Part shown: piece after piece, positions 46,248 to 56,127 of the stretch
Numbering within the stretch: the first letter of the stretch is position 1
Layout of the letters: each line of letters begins with the position of its first letter
NCBI RefSeq assembly: GCF_030159595.1
Contig: NZ_BSKJ01000005.1
Location: forward strand, 124,001-188,000
Reading direction: 5' to 3'
Length of the DNA stretch: 64,000 nucleotides
DNA from: Pseudomonas putida
GTDB lineage: Bacteria; Pseudomonadota; Gammaproteobacteria; Pseudomonadales; Pseudomonadaceae
Notes under the pieces: generated by a model
The model's input: only the letters and a program-made list of their open reading frames with translations
Told to the model about the DNA's origin: nothing
Database searches by the model: none
Program-made: the position numbers and the translations under genes

Positions 46248-47570
46248 TCAGCGCAGCCTCCGCACATAGGCTTCGATGCTGCCGGCCACATGTTCGAGGT
46301 GGTCTTCGCCAAGCCCGGGCCACAGGCCGACCCAGAAGGTGTCCTTCATGATCTTGTCCGTCACCGACAAGTCACTGGCTACCCGGTATTGCTGGTCTTT
46401 CATGTAGGGCTGTCGGGTAAGGTTGCCGGCGAACAGCAGGCGAGTACCCACCTTCTGCGCATCGAGATGACGCAAAAGATCCAGACGCTCGACACCACAA
46501 CCATCACGCAGCGTCAGCGGGAAACCAAACCAGGACGGGTCACTGTTGGGGGTGGCGTGCGGCAGGATCAGCTGCTCTACACACCCGGACAAGCGCTCGC
46601 TGAGCCAGGCAAAGTTACGCTTGCGTGCAACGATGAAGTCATCCACCCGGTCCATCTGCGCCAACGCACAGGCAGCCTGCATGTCGGTGATCTTGAGGTT
46701 GTAGCCCAGGTGGGAATAGGTGTACTTGTGGTCGTAACCTTGCGGCAGGTCGCCCAGCTGCCAGCAGAAGCGCTTGCTGCAGGTATTGTCTTCGCCTGGT
46801 CCGCAATAGCAGTCACGCCCCCAGTCACGGAACGATTCGACGATACGCTTGAGCAGCGGAGAATCGGTGAAAACCGCCCCGCCCTCGCCCATGGTGATAT
46901 GGTGGGCCGGATAGAAACTGAGCGTACCAAGGTCGCCGAAGCTGCCCACCTGGCGGCCATCATAGGTGGCGCCGAGCGCATCGCAGCAGTCCTCGATCAG
47001 CCACAAACCGTAGCGGTCGCACAATTCTCGCACCACGGCCAGGTTGAACGGGTTGCCCAGCGTGTGGGCCAACATGATCGCCTTGGTCCGCGGGCTGATC
47101 GCCGCCTCGATCAAGGCCGGGTCGACGTTGTAGGTACCCATCTCGATATCGACGAAGACCGGCACGGCACCAAATTGCAGGATCGGGTTGACGGTGGTAG
47201 GGAAACCCGCTGCCACGCCAATGACCTCGTCCCCCTTGCGAATGGCACGATCCCCCAGGCGCGGCGAAGTCAAGGCGGAAAACGCCAACAGGTTCGCCGA
47301 AGAGCCGGAGTTGGCGGTGAGCACGCCACGCCGCCCCAGGTAACGTGCCAGGCGTTTTTCGAATGCCTGATTGAAGCGCCCGGTGGTCAACCAGCCGTCC
47401 AGTACAGCTTCCGTCATGGCTTGCAGTTCGGGTGCACCAATGACTTTGCCAGAGGGCGGAACCGCATGTTGGCCGGGTACAAAACCGGGCGCGGCCAGTT
47501 CCAGCTCGGCATAACGGCCAACGAGCTCGGTAATTTGCTGGCGCAACTGCTGCGCCGTTTGATCAGTCAT
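46248..47570 (-). CDS. rfbH: CDP-4-dehydro-6-deoxyglucose 3-dehydrase (E1, RfbH)
   Basis: A 440-aa DegT-fold enzyme. The active-site Lys of ordinary sugar aminotransferases is replaced by His ([14 protein letters not shown]223/H224), the hallmark of the PMP-dependent C3 dehydrase used for 3,6-dideoxyhexoses. Four cysteines (C254, C256, C264, C269 in [17 protein letters not shown]) fit the [2Fe-2S] site. It needs the reductase E3 (RfbI), not seen in this window. ATG at 47570 has GAAGGTGA upstream; the gene overlaps rfbG by 8 bases. Confidence 0.93.
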   Translation of the reverse strand: MTDQTAQQLRQQITELVGRYAELELAAPGFVPGQHAVPPSGKVIGAPELQAMTEAVLDGWLTTGRFNQAFEKRLARYLGRRGVLTANSGSSANLLAFSALTSPRLGDRAIRKGDEVIGVAAGFPTTVNPILQFGAVPVFVDIEMGTYNVDPALIEAAISPRTKAIMLAHTLGNPFNLAVVRELCDRYGLWLIEDCCDALGATYDGRQVGSFGDLGTLSFYPAHHITMGEGGAVFTDSPLLKRIVESFRDWGRDCYCGPGEDNTCSKRFCWQLGDLPQGYDHKYTYSHLGYNLKITDMQAACALAQMDRVDDFIVARKRNFAWLSERLSGCVEQLILPHATPNSDPSWFGFPLTLRDGCGVERLDLLRHLDAQKVGTRLLFAGNLTRQPYMKDQQYRVASDLSVTDKIMKDTFWVGLWPGLGEDHLEHVAGSIEAYVRRLR

Positions 47571-48639
47571 TGAACTCACCTTCGTGTGCCGCTATTTGCG
47601 TGCGGCAGTATTGCTGCATGTCTTGGCCATCGCGCCAGGCGTGATGCCATTCAAGGGTGTGACGCAACGATTGCTGCAGACCCCACCTGGGCCGCCAGCC
47701 CAATGCTTGACGAGCCCTGGAGGAGTCGAGGGTCAACAAGCCTGCTTCATGGGGCTGCACGCGCGCTTCGACAGACCAACCCGCCTCGCCTGGCCACAAC
47801 TGCGCCATGGCCTGCACCAACGCACCCACGGTTGCCGTACCGCCGCTGTCAGGGCCGAAATTCCAGGCCTCTGCCACGTCCTGACCACGCTCGATCAACG
47901 CCTGGGCCAGCAGCAAGTAGCCCTGAAGCGGATCGAGTACGTGCTGCCACGGGCGCACGGCATCGGGATAGCGCAAGGTCACCGACTCCCCGGCGTCCCA
48001 GGCACGCAGGATATCGGGCAGCAACCGGTCTGCTGACCAGTCACCGCCACCGATCACGTTGCCCGCGCGTGCTGTCGCAAGCGCCACACCGCGCTCGCGC
48101 AGGAACGACTCGCGCCACGAGGCGCAAAGCAGCTCGACGCACGCCTTGCTGCTGCTGTAGGGGTCATGCCCCCCCAAAGCATCCTGCTCACGGTATGGCC
48201 ATTGCCACTCGCGGTTTTCGTAGCACTTGTCACTGGTGACCACCAGCACGGCACGCACGGTGTCGCACTGCCGTACAGCTTCAAGCAGGTTGAGCGTGCC
48301 GGTAACGTTGGTGGCGTACGTTTGTGCCGGGCTGCGATAGGACTCGCGCACCAGCGGCTGCGCGGCCAGGTGCAAGACGACCTCCGGGCGAAATGCCGCC
48401 ACACTGCGCAGCAACCGGTCAGCATCACGAATATCGGCAAACTCGCCAGCGACGCACTCAGCCAGTCGAGCGCTGCCATACAGTGAGGGCGAGGTATCGG
48501 GGGCCAGTGAGTAGCCATACACTTCGGCGCCCAGCTCACGCAGGCAGAGGGCTAGCCAGCCGCCCTTGAAGCCGCTGTGTCCTGTCAGGAAAACCCGACG
48601 CCCCGACCAGAAGCCATGGCTCATGACCATATGCGCCAT
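47563..48639 (-). CDS. rfbG: CDP-glucose 4,6-dehydratase (RfbG)
   Basis: A 358-aa extended SDR converting CDP-glucose to CDP-4-keto-6-deoxyglucose. It shows [17 protein letters not shown] (NAD site with the Lys typical of this family), [11 protein letters not shown] and the [11 protein letters not shown]yr-Lys pair. It overlaps rfbF by 19 bases. The first ATG is used; two further in-frame ATGs follow within six codons. Confidence 0.95.
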   Translation of the reverse strand: MAHMVMSHGFWSGRRVFLTGHSGFKGGWLALCLRELGAEVYGYSLAPDTSPSLYGSARLAECVAGEFADIRDADRLLRSVAAFRPEVVLHLAAQPLVRESYRSPAQTYATNVTGTLNLLEAVRQCDTVRAVLVVTSDKCYENREWQWPYREQDALGGHDPYSSSKACVELLCASWRESFLRERGVALATARAGNVIGGGDWSADRLLPDILRAWDAGESVTLRYPDAVRPWQHVLDPLQGYLLLAQALIERGQDVAEAWNFGPDSGGTATVGALVQAMAQLWPGEAGWSVEARVQPHEAGLLTLDSSRARQALGWRPRWGLQQSLRHTLEWHHAWRDGQDMQQYCRTQIAAHEGEFND

Positions 48640-49391
48640 TGTGCTTCGTCTGCCTTCCAGCGCTCTTCCAGGTAACTGCGATCACGCAGGGTGTCCATGG
48701 CTTGCCAGAAGCCACGGTGCACATGGGTCATCAGTTGGCCATCCTGCGCCAAGGCACGCATGGGCTCATATTCCCATGTGGTGGCGTCGCCCTCGATGTA
48801 GTCGAAGACCCCGGGTTCGAGCACGAAGAAGCCGCCATTGATCCAGCCACCGTCGCCCAGTGGTTTTTCCTGGAAGCCATGCACCTGCTCGCCCCGCACA
48901 TCCAGCGCACCGTAACGCCCGGGCGGCTGAACGGCAGTGACGGTCGCCAGCTTGCCGTGGCGGTTGTGGAAATCGATCAAGGCTGGCAGGTCCACATCGG
49001 CAACGCCGTCGCCGTAAGTCAGGCAGAAGGTCTCGTCGCCGACGTAATCGCGTACCCGCTTGAGGCGCCCGCCAGTTGCCGTATTCTCGCCAGTGTCCAC
49101 CAGCGTGACCCGCCAGGGTTCGGCGTGACGGTTGTGGATATGCATCTGGTTTTCCGACATGTCGAAGGTGACATCAGACATGTGCAGGAAATAGTTCGCG
49201 AAGTACTCCTTGATCACATAGCCCTTGTAACCGAGGCAAATCACGAAATCGTTGATCCCGTAATGGGAGTAGATTTTCATGATGTGCCAAATGATGGGCT
49301 TGCCACCAATTTCGATCATCGGTTTCGGGCGCAGATGCGACTCTTCACTGATACGGGTACCCAGGCCTCCGGCCAGGATGACTGCTTTCAT
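48621..49391 (-). CDS. rfbF: Glucose-1-phosphate cytidylyltransferase (RfbF)
   Basis: A 256-aa nucleotidyltransferase making CDP-glucose from CTP and glucose-1-phosphate. The N-terminal signature MKAVILAGGLGTRISEES and RPKPMIEIGGKPIIWH match the family; EYFANYFLHMSDVTFD and the DGVADVDL metal site follow. ATG at 49391 has GAAGG upstream; a GTG three codons earlier is less likely. It is the first gene after the sigma54 site. Confidence 0.96.
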   Translation of the reverse strand: MKAVILAGGLGTRISEESHLRPKPMIEIGGKPIIWHIMKIYSHYGINDFVICLGYKGYVIKEYFANYFLHMSDVTFDMSENQMHIHNRHAEPWRVTLVDTGENTATGGRLKRVRDYVGDETFCLTYGDGVADVDLPALIDFHNRHGKLATVTAVQPPGRYGALDVRGEQVHGFQEKPLGDGGWINGGFFVLEPGVFDYIEGDATTWEYEPMRALAQDGQLMTHVHRGFWQAMDTLRDRSYLEERWKADEAQWRIWS

Positions 49392-49468
49392 TGTCGACAC
49401 ACCTTCACAGGCTGACGCCCATAGCGGGCTGACAAAATACTGACCAATTCAGTAAGTTGCCGTTATCT

Positions 49469-49485
49469 AGCAAAAAGATTGCCAA
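49469..49485 (-). promoter_or_regulatory. Sigma54 promoter of the rfbF-led glycan operon
   Basis: The minus strand reads TTGGCAATCTTTTTGCT: TTGGCA at -24, TTGCT at -12, 10 bases between GG and GC. It lies 77 bases upstream of the rfbF ATG and beyond the hairpin that follows the upstream glycosyltransferase gene. Confidence 0.82.
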
Positions 49486-49589
49486 TCAGCCTGAGCGGGC
49501 AAGGTAAATGCGCGCGCAGCGGGAGATACGCCTGAAGCGTGGAGCCGGCCTTGATCGACCGGGCTCGCGGGTATTGTCCAAACAGGCAG

Positions 49590-49622
49590 GACAGGGCTGC
49601 GATGTCAGCGTGCAGCCCTGTC
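49590..49622 (-). terminator. Stem-loop after the 905-aa glycosyltransferase gene
   Basis: A perfect 11-bp inverted repeat (gacagggctgc / gcagccctgtc) with an 11-base loop begins 16 bases after the stop codon. The minus-strand flank is not T-rich, so termination strength is uncertain. It separates the two-gene glycosyltransferase unit from the sigma54-driven operon. Confidence 0.65.
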
Positions 49623-49638
49623 AATAATCCGCCTCGGC

Positions 49639-52356
49639 CTACTCGACCTGTTCCAGCCACTCCAACGCCGACGCAGCCTGCTCGCTGAAGGCCGTCGGCC
49701 AGCGATCGAGCAGCACCTGCGCCAACGCGTGATCCGCTTCAGGCACGGCGCTGAGCTGCAGCCTGGCCTGCGGCGTCCAGACGACCAATTGCCCGGCGTC
49801 CACAACGGCCCGGCACAGGTCGACATCGGCGCCCTGGGCGACCTGCAAACCCGCACAATGCTCGAACACCTCCTTGCTCACCATCAGGCAATCGGCACTG
49901 ACCGCCTGACAACCGCGCACTGCCAATGGCCATCTGGCTTCAGCACACGCTTGCGGCTTCAGGCCCTGCCAGGGCGAAGCCACCTGCGGCCCCTGCAGCA
50001 AGGCGTAACCCGCGTGCAGAAGAGCAGCATCGCCCCCCTCAAGGCAGGCGCCTACCACACCCACCTCCGGGCGCTGAGCCTCATTGAGCAGTGCCTCGAT
50101 CCAGGCCGGGGTAATGACCTGACTGCGCTCAGACACCAGCACCAGATAGGCCCCTTGCGCCTGGGTGGCCGCCAGGTTCAACCCACTGCTGCGCGACTCG
50201 CCCGGCTGACCAACCAGAACACGCACCTTGCCGGCGAACGGTTGCAGCGCCGCAACCTCGTGCTCGGCGCACACCACCAGCACTTCGTAGCGCGGGTAAC
50301 GGGTACGCTGCAGCACGCTACGCAGGCAAGCCTGCAGCTGCGAGGCATCGCCTTCGCTAGCGACGAGCACGCTTACCAACGGCGTGGACGAATGCCGGTA
50401 GTCGATAGACAACCCTTCATTCGCCTGTATCTTCACCTGCGCGCGATAACCCAATTGCGTCAGATGACGGCCGACCACCTTGGCAGCTTCCTCATCCAGT
50501 GCACTACCGCCCTGCTCACCGATGACCAGGTAGCCGGTCATGTGCGCCAGGCTGCTCAAGCCGTGGGCCTCCACCAGACGCAACAGCAGGTCGAGTTCCA
50601 ACGCCTCGCGGCAGGTTTCACTGTACCCGCCCAGGTCCAGTACCGCCTGGCGACGTACCAGCCAATGCCGCGACATCAACCCTGGCTGGCTGCGCAGCAG
50701 GTCGAGGTCTGCCCCCGGGCGTTCGACGCTGTGCAAACGCCCTTCACCGTCGCGCTGCACTTCATTGGCCGCGATGGCATGACAGGCCGGTGCGTCGACA
50801 AGCTCCACCGACAGGCGCAACAAACCTCCCGCAAGCAACACATCACCGGCACTCAGCAGCATCAGCCAGGCACTCGGCAACTGGCGCACCGCCTGATTCA
50901 GGTGAGTCACCCAATTGCTGTCACTGACCTGAATGAAATGCAGCGTGTCGCGCGGCGTGGTAATGGCGGGTGGCTTGCCAGCCTTGAGCACCAGCAGCTT
51001 GAAGTTGCGTATGCCGCTGGCCAGCAAGCTGTCGAACGTGGCCTGAAGCGCTTGATCGTCATTTTTCAGATCGAGAACCACGAAGGCGATCTGCTCGGCC
51101 GGGTGCTTGCTCAAGTACCGGAGAACACGCTGGCGTCCAGCTTCATCTGGTGTAGCGGCAGCGATGGCATCGATCACCTGACCCGACGGAGTACCCTGCA
51201 AACGGCACTGCTCATGGATACCCGGGACCTGTTCGAGGCGTGCAAGCCAATCCGTCATCTCACGGACATGCGCAGCTTCCTCTGTCCTGTCCAGCATGGA
51301 CAACAGCAAATGGCAGACTTCGCGATTGAACAGGCTCAACGCCAGGGCTTGCCAGTAACGGTGGCTCAGGCTCTCTGCGGTATCGTTGGGGTGCGCCTGC
51401 AACAAGTCACGCTGCTGCACCCAGATACCCTCCAGTGCGCGCTGTTGTTGCGGGCTGGTCGGCCATGCGTGGCAGAGAAACTCCAGCTCGGTCAACCGTG
51501 CAAACAGTGCGCCGTTGTAATAGGGCAGTTGTACGTCCTGATGCGGCTCGAACAGCCGCTCGGGGTCATCGATCACACTGCGCCAGCTGGAAGTGAAGAT
51601 CAACGACGCCGCGCCCAGATCGTAGGTGTTGCGCACGAACCGGTTGAGGGCCGTGAAGCCCTGTTCGTCGCCACACAGCCGATATAGCCCAGCATCCCAC
51701 TGGCGCAAGCCACGCACCAGCTGAGTCAGGCGCTCTTCACGCTCCACCAGGCTGTAGCCGACGGGCCCATGCTCACTCACCACATCGGTCTGGGCCAGGT
51801 GTGCAACCGGCCCTTGTGCCAACACTGCAAGGGAAATCGCCACCCGCACGGCAAGCGCATCCAGGTTGTCCGGCAACGCCGTCAGCACGGCTTGCAAGGT
51901 CGACACACGCATGACGGCACGCCAGGCTTGCTGCCCAGCCTGGGCGTACTGCAACAACCTGGCTGTACCGGTTTCGACAACAGCAGGCGCAAATGCCGAA
52001 CCTACCCGGTAGTACTCGACCTTGCCACTCCCCGGGCTGTAGCCCAGCAGCTGGCCTTGCGCAGCCACCACCCCGGGTTGCGCGTGCAGGCACGCCGCTG
52101 CATTGTCCAGAGACGGGGCCAGCACGAAATCGGTATCCAGCGCCAGTACCACATAAGCCGTGGCAAGCCCCCCCAGGGATTGTGCAAGGGCCTGAGCGAA
52201 CCCGACCGAGCTCGACCCAGGCGGCAAGTCAAACGCCACACAGGGCACATGAGCCTGCTGATAGTAGTGCTGCGCGCGGGCGCGGCTGTGCGCCTGATCC
52301 TCGCCCAGCAAAACAACGGTCACATCATTGCGCGAGCCGATTGCGGTATCGATCAT
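49639..52356 (-). CDS. Large multidomain glycosyltransferase (three GT2-like modules)
   Basis: A 905-aa protein. The N-terminal module (residues about 10-260) has a DXD-type motif (LALDTDFVLAP). A second module around 430-640 (VVLDLKNDDQALQATFDSLL) and a third around 660-900 (PLVSVLVASEGDASQLQACLRS; QAQGAYLVLVSE; EAQRPEVGVVGAC) are GT2-like but lack clear DXD residues. The third module is clearly related to modules in the other two large glycosyltransferases. ATG at 52356 has AGGTG upstream; TTG at 52371 would be longer. It is probably part of the flagellin glycosylation machinery. Confidence 0.82.
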   Translation of the reverse strand: MIDTAIGSRNDVTVVLLGEDQAHSRARAQHYYQQAHVPCVAFDLPPGSSSVGFAQALAQSLGGLATAYVVLALDTDFVLAPSLDNAAACLHAQPGVVAAQGQLLGYSPGSGKVEYYRVGSAFAPAVVETGTARLLQYAQAGQQAWRAVMRVSTLQAVLTALPDNLDALAVRVAISLAVLAQGPVAHLAQTDVVSEHGPVGYSLVEREERLTQLVRGLRQWDAGLYRLCGDEQGFTALNRFVRNTYDLGAASLIFTSSWRSVIDDPERLFEPHQDVQLPYYNGALFARLTELEFLCHAWPTSPQQQRALEGIWVQQRDLLQAHPNDTAESLSHRYWQALALSLFNREVCHLLLSMLDRTEEAAHVREMTDWLARLEQVPGIHEQCRLQGTPSGQVIDAIAAATPDEAGRQRVLRYLSKHPAEQIAFVVLDLKNDDQALQATFDSLLASGIRNFKLLVLKAGKPPAITTPRDTLHFIQVSDSNWVTHLNQAVRQLPSAWLMLLSAGDVLLAGGLLRLSVELVDAPACHAIAANEVQRDGEGRLHSVERPGADLDLLRSQPGLMSRHWLVRRQAVLDLGGYSETCREALELDLLLRLVEAHGLSSLAHMTGYLVIGEQGGSALDEEAAKVVGRHLTQLGYRAQVKIQANEGLSIDYRHSSTPLVSVLVASEGDASQLQACLRSVLQRTRYPRYEVLVVCAEHEVAALQPFAGKVRVLVGQPGESRSSGLNLAATQAQGAYLVLVSERSQVITPAWIEALLNEAQRPEVGVVGACLEGGDAALLHAGYALLQGPQVASPWQGLKPQACAEARWPLAVRGCQAVSADCLMVSKEVFEHCAGLQVAQGADVDLCRAVVDAGQLVVWTPQARLQLSAVPEADHALAQVLLDRWPTAFSEQAASALEWLEQVE

Positions 52357-52408
52357 ATAGCACCTGTCCAATTGTCAATCAGGCGCGGGCATCGCCCCAC
52401 GCCAACGT

Positions 52409-55400
52409 TCAGTCTGCCAACCAGGCGTTGGCCCAATGCTGCAAATGGTGCGGCATCAGCATGTAGTCACGTAGCACTTCCTCGCGCAGGGCATCACCCT
52501 GACGGTAACTGGCCTGAGGATCAGCCAGGTGCATGCGAATCGCATCCAGCCATTGCTCAGCGGTGTTGTCCTTGACCCGGGTACATGGCAGGTAGCCTGC
52601 ATAGGCCTTGGTGTCGCTGCAGATCACCGGAAAACCACACGCACCGTACTCCAGCAAGCGCAGGTTGCTCTTGCAGTCGTTGAACAGGTTCTGCTCCAAC
52701 GGCGCCAACGCCAGGTCGAGGTTGAGGCTGGCAAGCTTGCGCGGGTAGTCCGCCAATTGAACCGCCTTGTGAAACTCTTTCACATAGGGGCGCAAGGGGT
52801 CCGGACACATACCGAAGAAGACCCAGTCAACCTCGTTGGCAAGCGCCTTCACCACCTCTTGCAACAGCTCCAGATCTCCACGATGGCTCGTGCCACCCGC
52901 CCAGCCGACTCGCGGCCGGATACTGGTCTGACGCTGGCTGGAAAGGCCAGCCCAGAGCGCGGCTGACAACATGTTGGGGACGACGCGGATATCCTGGTGC
53001 ATGTGGGATAACGCATCAGCCAGCGGCTCGGTCGAACACACCAACCGATCACACTGCCCGATGCCTTGGGCCACCAACTCCGCAAGATTGCTGGGCAGGT
53101 TGCGGGCATGGTCGTTCTTTTTCGGTGGGTCGATGATGTAGTCGTCCAGCTCGTAGATCATCCGCGCATGCGAAAAGCGCTTGAACTGCGCCATTTCCCT
53201 GATGTTGCCTGGCATGTAACGACACTGCAGGATCATCACATCGGGCTTTTCACGTTCGAGTTCGATAATGCCTGGCGAGACGTGGTTGACCCGCCCCTGG
53301 ATCCAGCCCGCCCGCTCAAGCTCGGTGAATGGCTGGATTACCCGGTAATGCCCCACTGCCGTGGTATTGATCGGCAACGCCAGCACTGACGGCATGGCAC
53401 GGGCAATGAAGGGGTCCCAGCCACTGCGCAGGCCTGGTTCGAGGTTGAAATTGGCGAACTTGAGACTCAGGTTGTCGTTGTAGGCTGGGTCCCGGGCAAT
53501 GCGGCTCAGCCAACGGTCGTAGGCAACGTCCCGGTCGGCTCTGGCAAGCTCATCCATCAGCCCGACAGCGTCACCCCCCGCCAGCCTCATGACGCGAGCA
53601 AAGGGAGTCCCAACCGACAGGAAGCCTTTTTCACGCGCACGCAGACAGAGGTCAACGTCGAACAACGCAACCTGGAAGGCCGAGGTGTCCAGCCCCTCAA
53701 GCTCCTCGAACAGTGTCCGGCGAATGAGCAGGCAGTCCAGGCTCAGTGCGCTCCAGTTCTGTACCAGCTGCTGGCGTCCCATGTAACCGTCGGCTGTCAT
53801 GAAGCTGCCCGGGAACGGGCTACCTGCCGTACCGCCGCCAAGGCCGAGCACCAGGCCGGAAGAAACCAGCTCGCCATTGCTGCCACATAGCGCCGGCCCC
53901 ACCAGGCCCACCTCGGGACGCTGTGCCTGACTCATCAAGGTACTGAGCCAGCGCGGCTCGAACAGCGCACATTCCGGTGCGAGCAACAGCAAATATTCGC
54001 CCTGGGCATGCTGACTGGCCTGATTGAGGATCGCCGCCCTGCCCTGCGCCTGAACATCGATGACGCGCAACTGGTCACTGCCCAGGCCACGCATCGCCGC
54101 CAACCACTCGGCGACAGGCTGCGGCTCGTCGCCATTGGCGATGACCAGCACTTCGAACTGGCTGTATTCCGTGTACTGGAACAGCGACTCGACGCAACGC
54201 CTGAGCGCGTTCAGGTTGGCGCCTGCGGGGATCAGGATCGATACACTTGCCTGCTGCTCATGCCGATAGGTCACACGCGTGACCAAGCTGCCAGCGGTGC
54301 CCTCCACCAAGGCATCGACGCCGATGCGACGCAGGTGGGCCTCGACCACGCGCGCCGCCTCTGCCTGCCCTGCCGGCTCGTCCATCCAGTCTGCATACCC
54401 CGACTGGCACTGCACCAGCATCTGCGCGACGTGCTCTACCACATGCAAGCCATGAGCCTCGACCATTCGCCACAGCAGATCCTGTGGCGCCAGGGTCTCG
54501 AACTGGGTATCGAACCCTTCCAGCGCCAGCAGCGCCGCACGCTTGAATGCCAGAGTACGGCCCACATAGGGCACACTGCGCATCAAGTCAAGGTTGAAGT
54601 CCGGCTTGAAAATCGGGTTGCCGGGCGCCAGGGCCCCGAAGGTATCTTCATCGGTGTACAGGCACATGCTCTCGGCACGCAGCGCCATGCGCTCGGCCAT
54701 GACGACCAGCGCATGTGGCCGCAGGCGATCACCGGCACGCAACAGCAGTACCCAGTCGGCTACACATGTACCTGCCAGCCACGGGTTGAGCTGAGCGTAC
54801 CCACTGCCGTTCAAGGCCAGGTACTGCACGCCTGGCGCGTCAACCCTGTCGAAGCCATCAGGCACCAGCACCAATACCTGGCTGGCGGCATAGGACTGTG
54901 CAGCCAGGCAATCCAGGGTGGCACGCAGCGCGCTTTCATCGCCCTCGCGACAGGTGACGATCGGGACGATGGCGGGCTGTACTGGCCACTGCTCGACCCG
55001 CTTTGGCAGTAACCGCAACTGCCCGTCAGACAGGTTGCGGCAGGCCAGCCATTCGGCATAGAGCTCGGTAAAGCTCAGGGCATGACTGCCTACCTGCTGC
55101 GAGAAATTGGCGACCTGGCCAGCATGGAAGCGGCGGATGTCCAACTCCTCCCATGCCTGGTCGGCCTCAGGGTCGTAAGCCTCCAGTGGCAGGTAACGCA
55201 CCCAGCCATTGGCCGGCGCCGACTCGCCAGTGCGCGCCGCCAGCATCTGCCGCAGCCATTCGGTCTCATGCCTGTACGCCTCGGTCATGCTCGAGTGATG
55301 ACTGAGCCGACCTGGGTGGATGCGCTCCACACTCAGTATCCGCTCCAGGCTCGCCAGGTGCCCACGGCGCAGCAGGCATGCGTACAAGGCCAGGTCCAGC

Positions 55401-55987
55401 CGTGCGGCGAACCCCTGGCCACCCTGCACCAGTTGCGGCAGGTACTCCAGCACCTGGGCACGACGGAACAGCACATGGCTGATGCCACCAAACAGATTCG
55501 GGACGTTCTCGGCGATGCTGGCCAGCAAGTCTGTACCCACGAGCACCGCACTTTGCGGCGCGATCACGCTGTTGAGCGCACGGGAAGGCAAAAGGATGTC
55601 ATCCGCAGACCAGAGCAGGCGCTGACCGATCACCATGCTGAGCTGAGGCCATTGAGTCAAAACTTGCGCTTGTCGGCTGATGCAACTGTCGAGCAGCAGG
55701 TCGTCATCACACAGGAACTTTACCAACGCCCCGTTGGCCTGCTCCAGGCATGCTTGCAGGTTGCGTGCAAACCCCAGTCGAACAGGGTTGCGCGTATAGC
55801 GCACGGGCACCGCCGTACCTTTGCCGAGCGCCTGGCAGATAGCCTCGATCTCCACACCAGCACTGTCATCGCAAATGACGACTTCCAGGTTGGGGTAGTC
55901 CTGGCTAAGCGCACTGACCAAGGTTGCTTGAAAAAAATCGGCATTGAAGGCAGGAATGGCGATACTGACGAGTGGCTGCTCTGACAC
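52409..55987 (-). CDS. Giant multidomain glycosyltransferase (GT2-GT2-GT2-GT4), Fgt-like
   Basis: A 1192-aa protein. The first GT2 domain is canonical (PLVSIAIPAFNADFFQATLV; acidic FLCDDDLLLD at about 91-100). A second (about 340-560) and third (580-830; SVSILIPAGANLNALRRCVE) GT2-like module follow. The C-terminal 900-1192 is GT4-like (RPRVGWAGGTSHRGDLELLQ; LLEYGACGFPVICSD). Its location behind flgL matches the P. syringae fgt1 locus, where flagellin glycosyltransferases sit between flgL and fliC. GTG start with AAGG 8 bases upstream. Confidence 0.85.
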   Translation of the reverse strand: MSEQPLVSIAIPAFNADFFQATLVSALSQDYPNLEVVICDDSAGVEIEAICQALGKGTAVPVRYTRNPVRLGFARNLQACLEQANGALVKFLCDDDLLLDSCISRQAQVLTQWPQLSMVIGQRLLWSADDILLPSRALNSVIAPQSAVLVGTDLLASIAENVPNLFGGISHVLFRRAQVLEYLPQLVQGGQGFAARLDLALYACLLRRGHLASLERILSVERIHPGRLSHHSSMTEAYRHETEWLRQMLAARTGESAPANGWVRYLPLEAYDPEADQAWEELDIRRFHAGQVANFSQQVGSHALSFTELYAEWLACRNLSDGQLRLLPKRVEQWPVQPAIVPIVTCREGDESALRATLDCLAAQSYAASQVLVLVPDGFDRVDAPGVQYLALNGSGYAQLNPWLAGTCVADWVLLLRAGDRLRPHALVVMAERMALRAESMCLYTDEDTFGALAPGNPIFKPDFNLDLMRSVPYVGRTLAFKRAALLALEGFDTQFETLAPQDLLWRMVEAHGLHVVEHVAQMLVQCQSGYADWMDEPAGQAEAARVVEAHLRRIGVDALVEGTAGSLVTRVTYRHEQQASVSILIPAGANLNALRRCVESLFQYTEYSQFEVLVIANGDEPQPVAEWLAAMRGLGSDQLRVIDVQAQGRAAILNQASQHAQGEYLLLLAPECALFEPRWLSTLMSQAQRPEVGLVGPALCGSNGELVSSGLVLGLGGGTAGSPFPGSFMTADGYMGRQQLVQNWSALSLDCLLIRRTLFEELEGLDTSAFQVALFDVDLCLRAREKGFLSVGTPFARVMRLAGGDAVGLMDELARADRDVAYDRWLSRIARDPAYNDNLSLKFANFNLEPGLRSGWDPFIARAMPSVLALPINTTAVGHYRVIQPFTELERAGWIQGRVNHVSPGIIELEREKPDVMILQCRYMPGNIREMAQFKRFSHARMIYELDDYIIDPPKKNDHARNLPSNLAELVAQGIGQCDRLVCSTEPLADALSHMHQDIRVVPNMLSAALWAGLSSQRQTSIRPRVGWAGGTSHRGDLELLQEVVKALANEVDWVFFGMCPDPLRPYVKEFHKAVQLADYPRKLASLNLDLALAPLEQNLFNDCKSNLRLLEYGACGFPVICSDTKAYAGYLPCTRVKDNTAEQWLDAIRMHLADPQASYRQGDALREEVLRDYMLMPHHLQHWANAWLAD

Positions 55988-56054
55988 GATGACGACCTTG
56001 GTAGAGAGGCGGTGCGCTTGGGAATAGGCGGGCGTTCAGACCTGGACGACACAA

Positions 56055-56096
56055 GGGCAAACCGGCCGGTCGTTATCAACCCTGGCCGGCGCGCCC
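56055..56096 (-). terminator. Stem-loop after flgL
   Basis: An interrupted inverted repeat (gggc-gcg-ccggcc / ggccgg-ttt-gccc) lies 32 bases after the flgL stop. It is GC-rich but has only a short T-rich flank, so it may end the flgF-L transcript partly. No sigma54 or sigma28 site was found between it and the next gene. Confidence 0.55.
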
Positions 56097-56127
56097 TTGC
56101 GTCATGACGGGCAGACGCCCGCGGACA

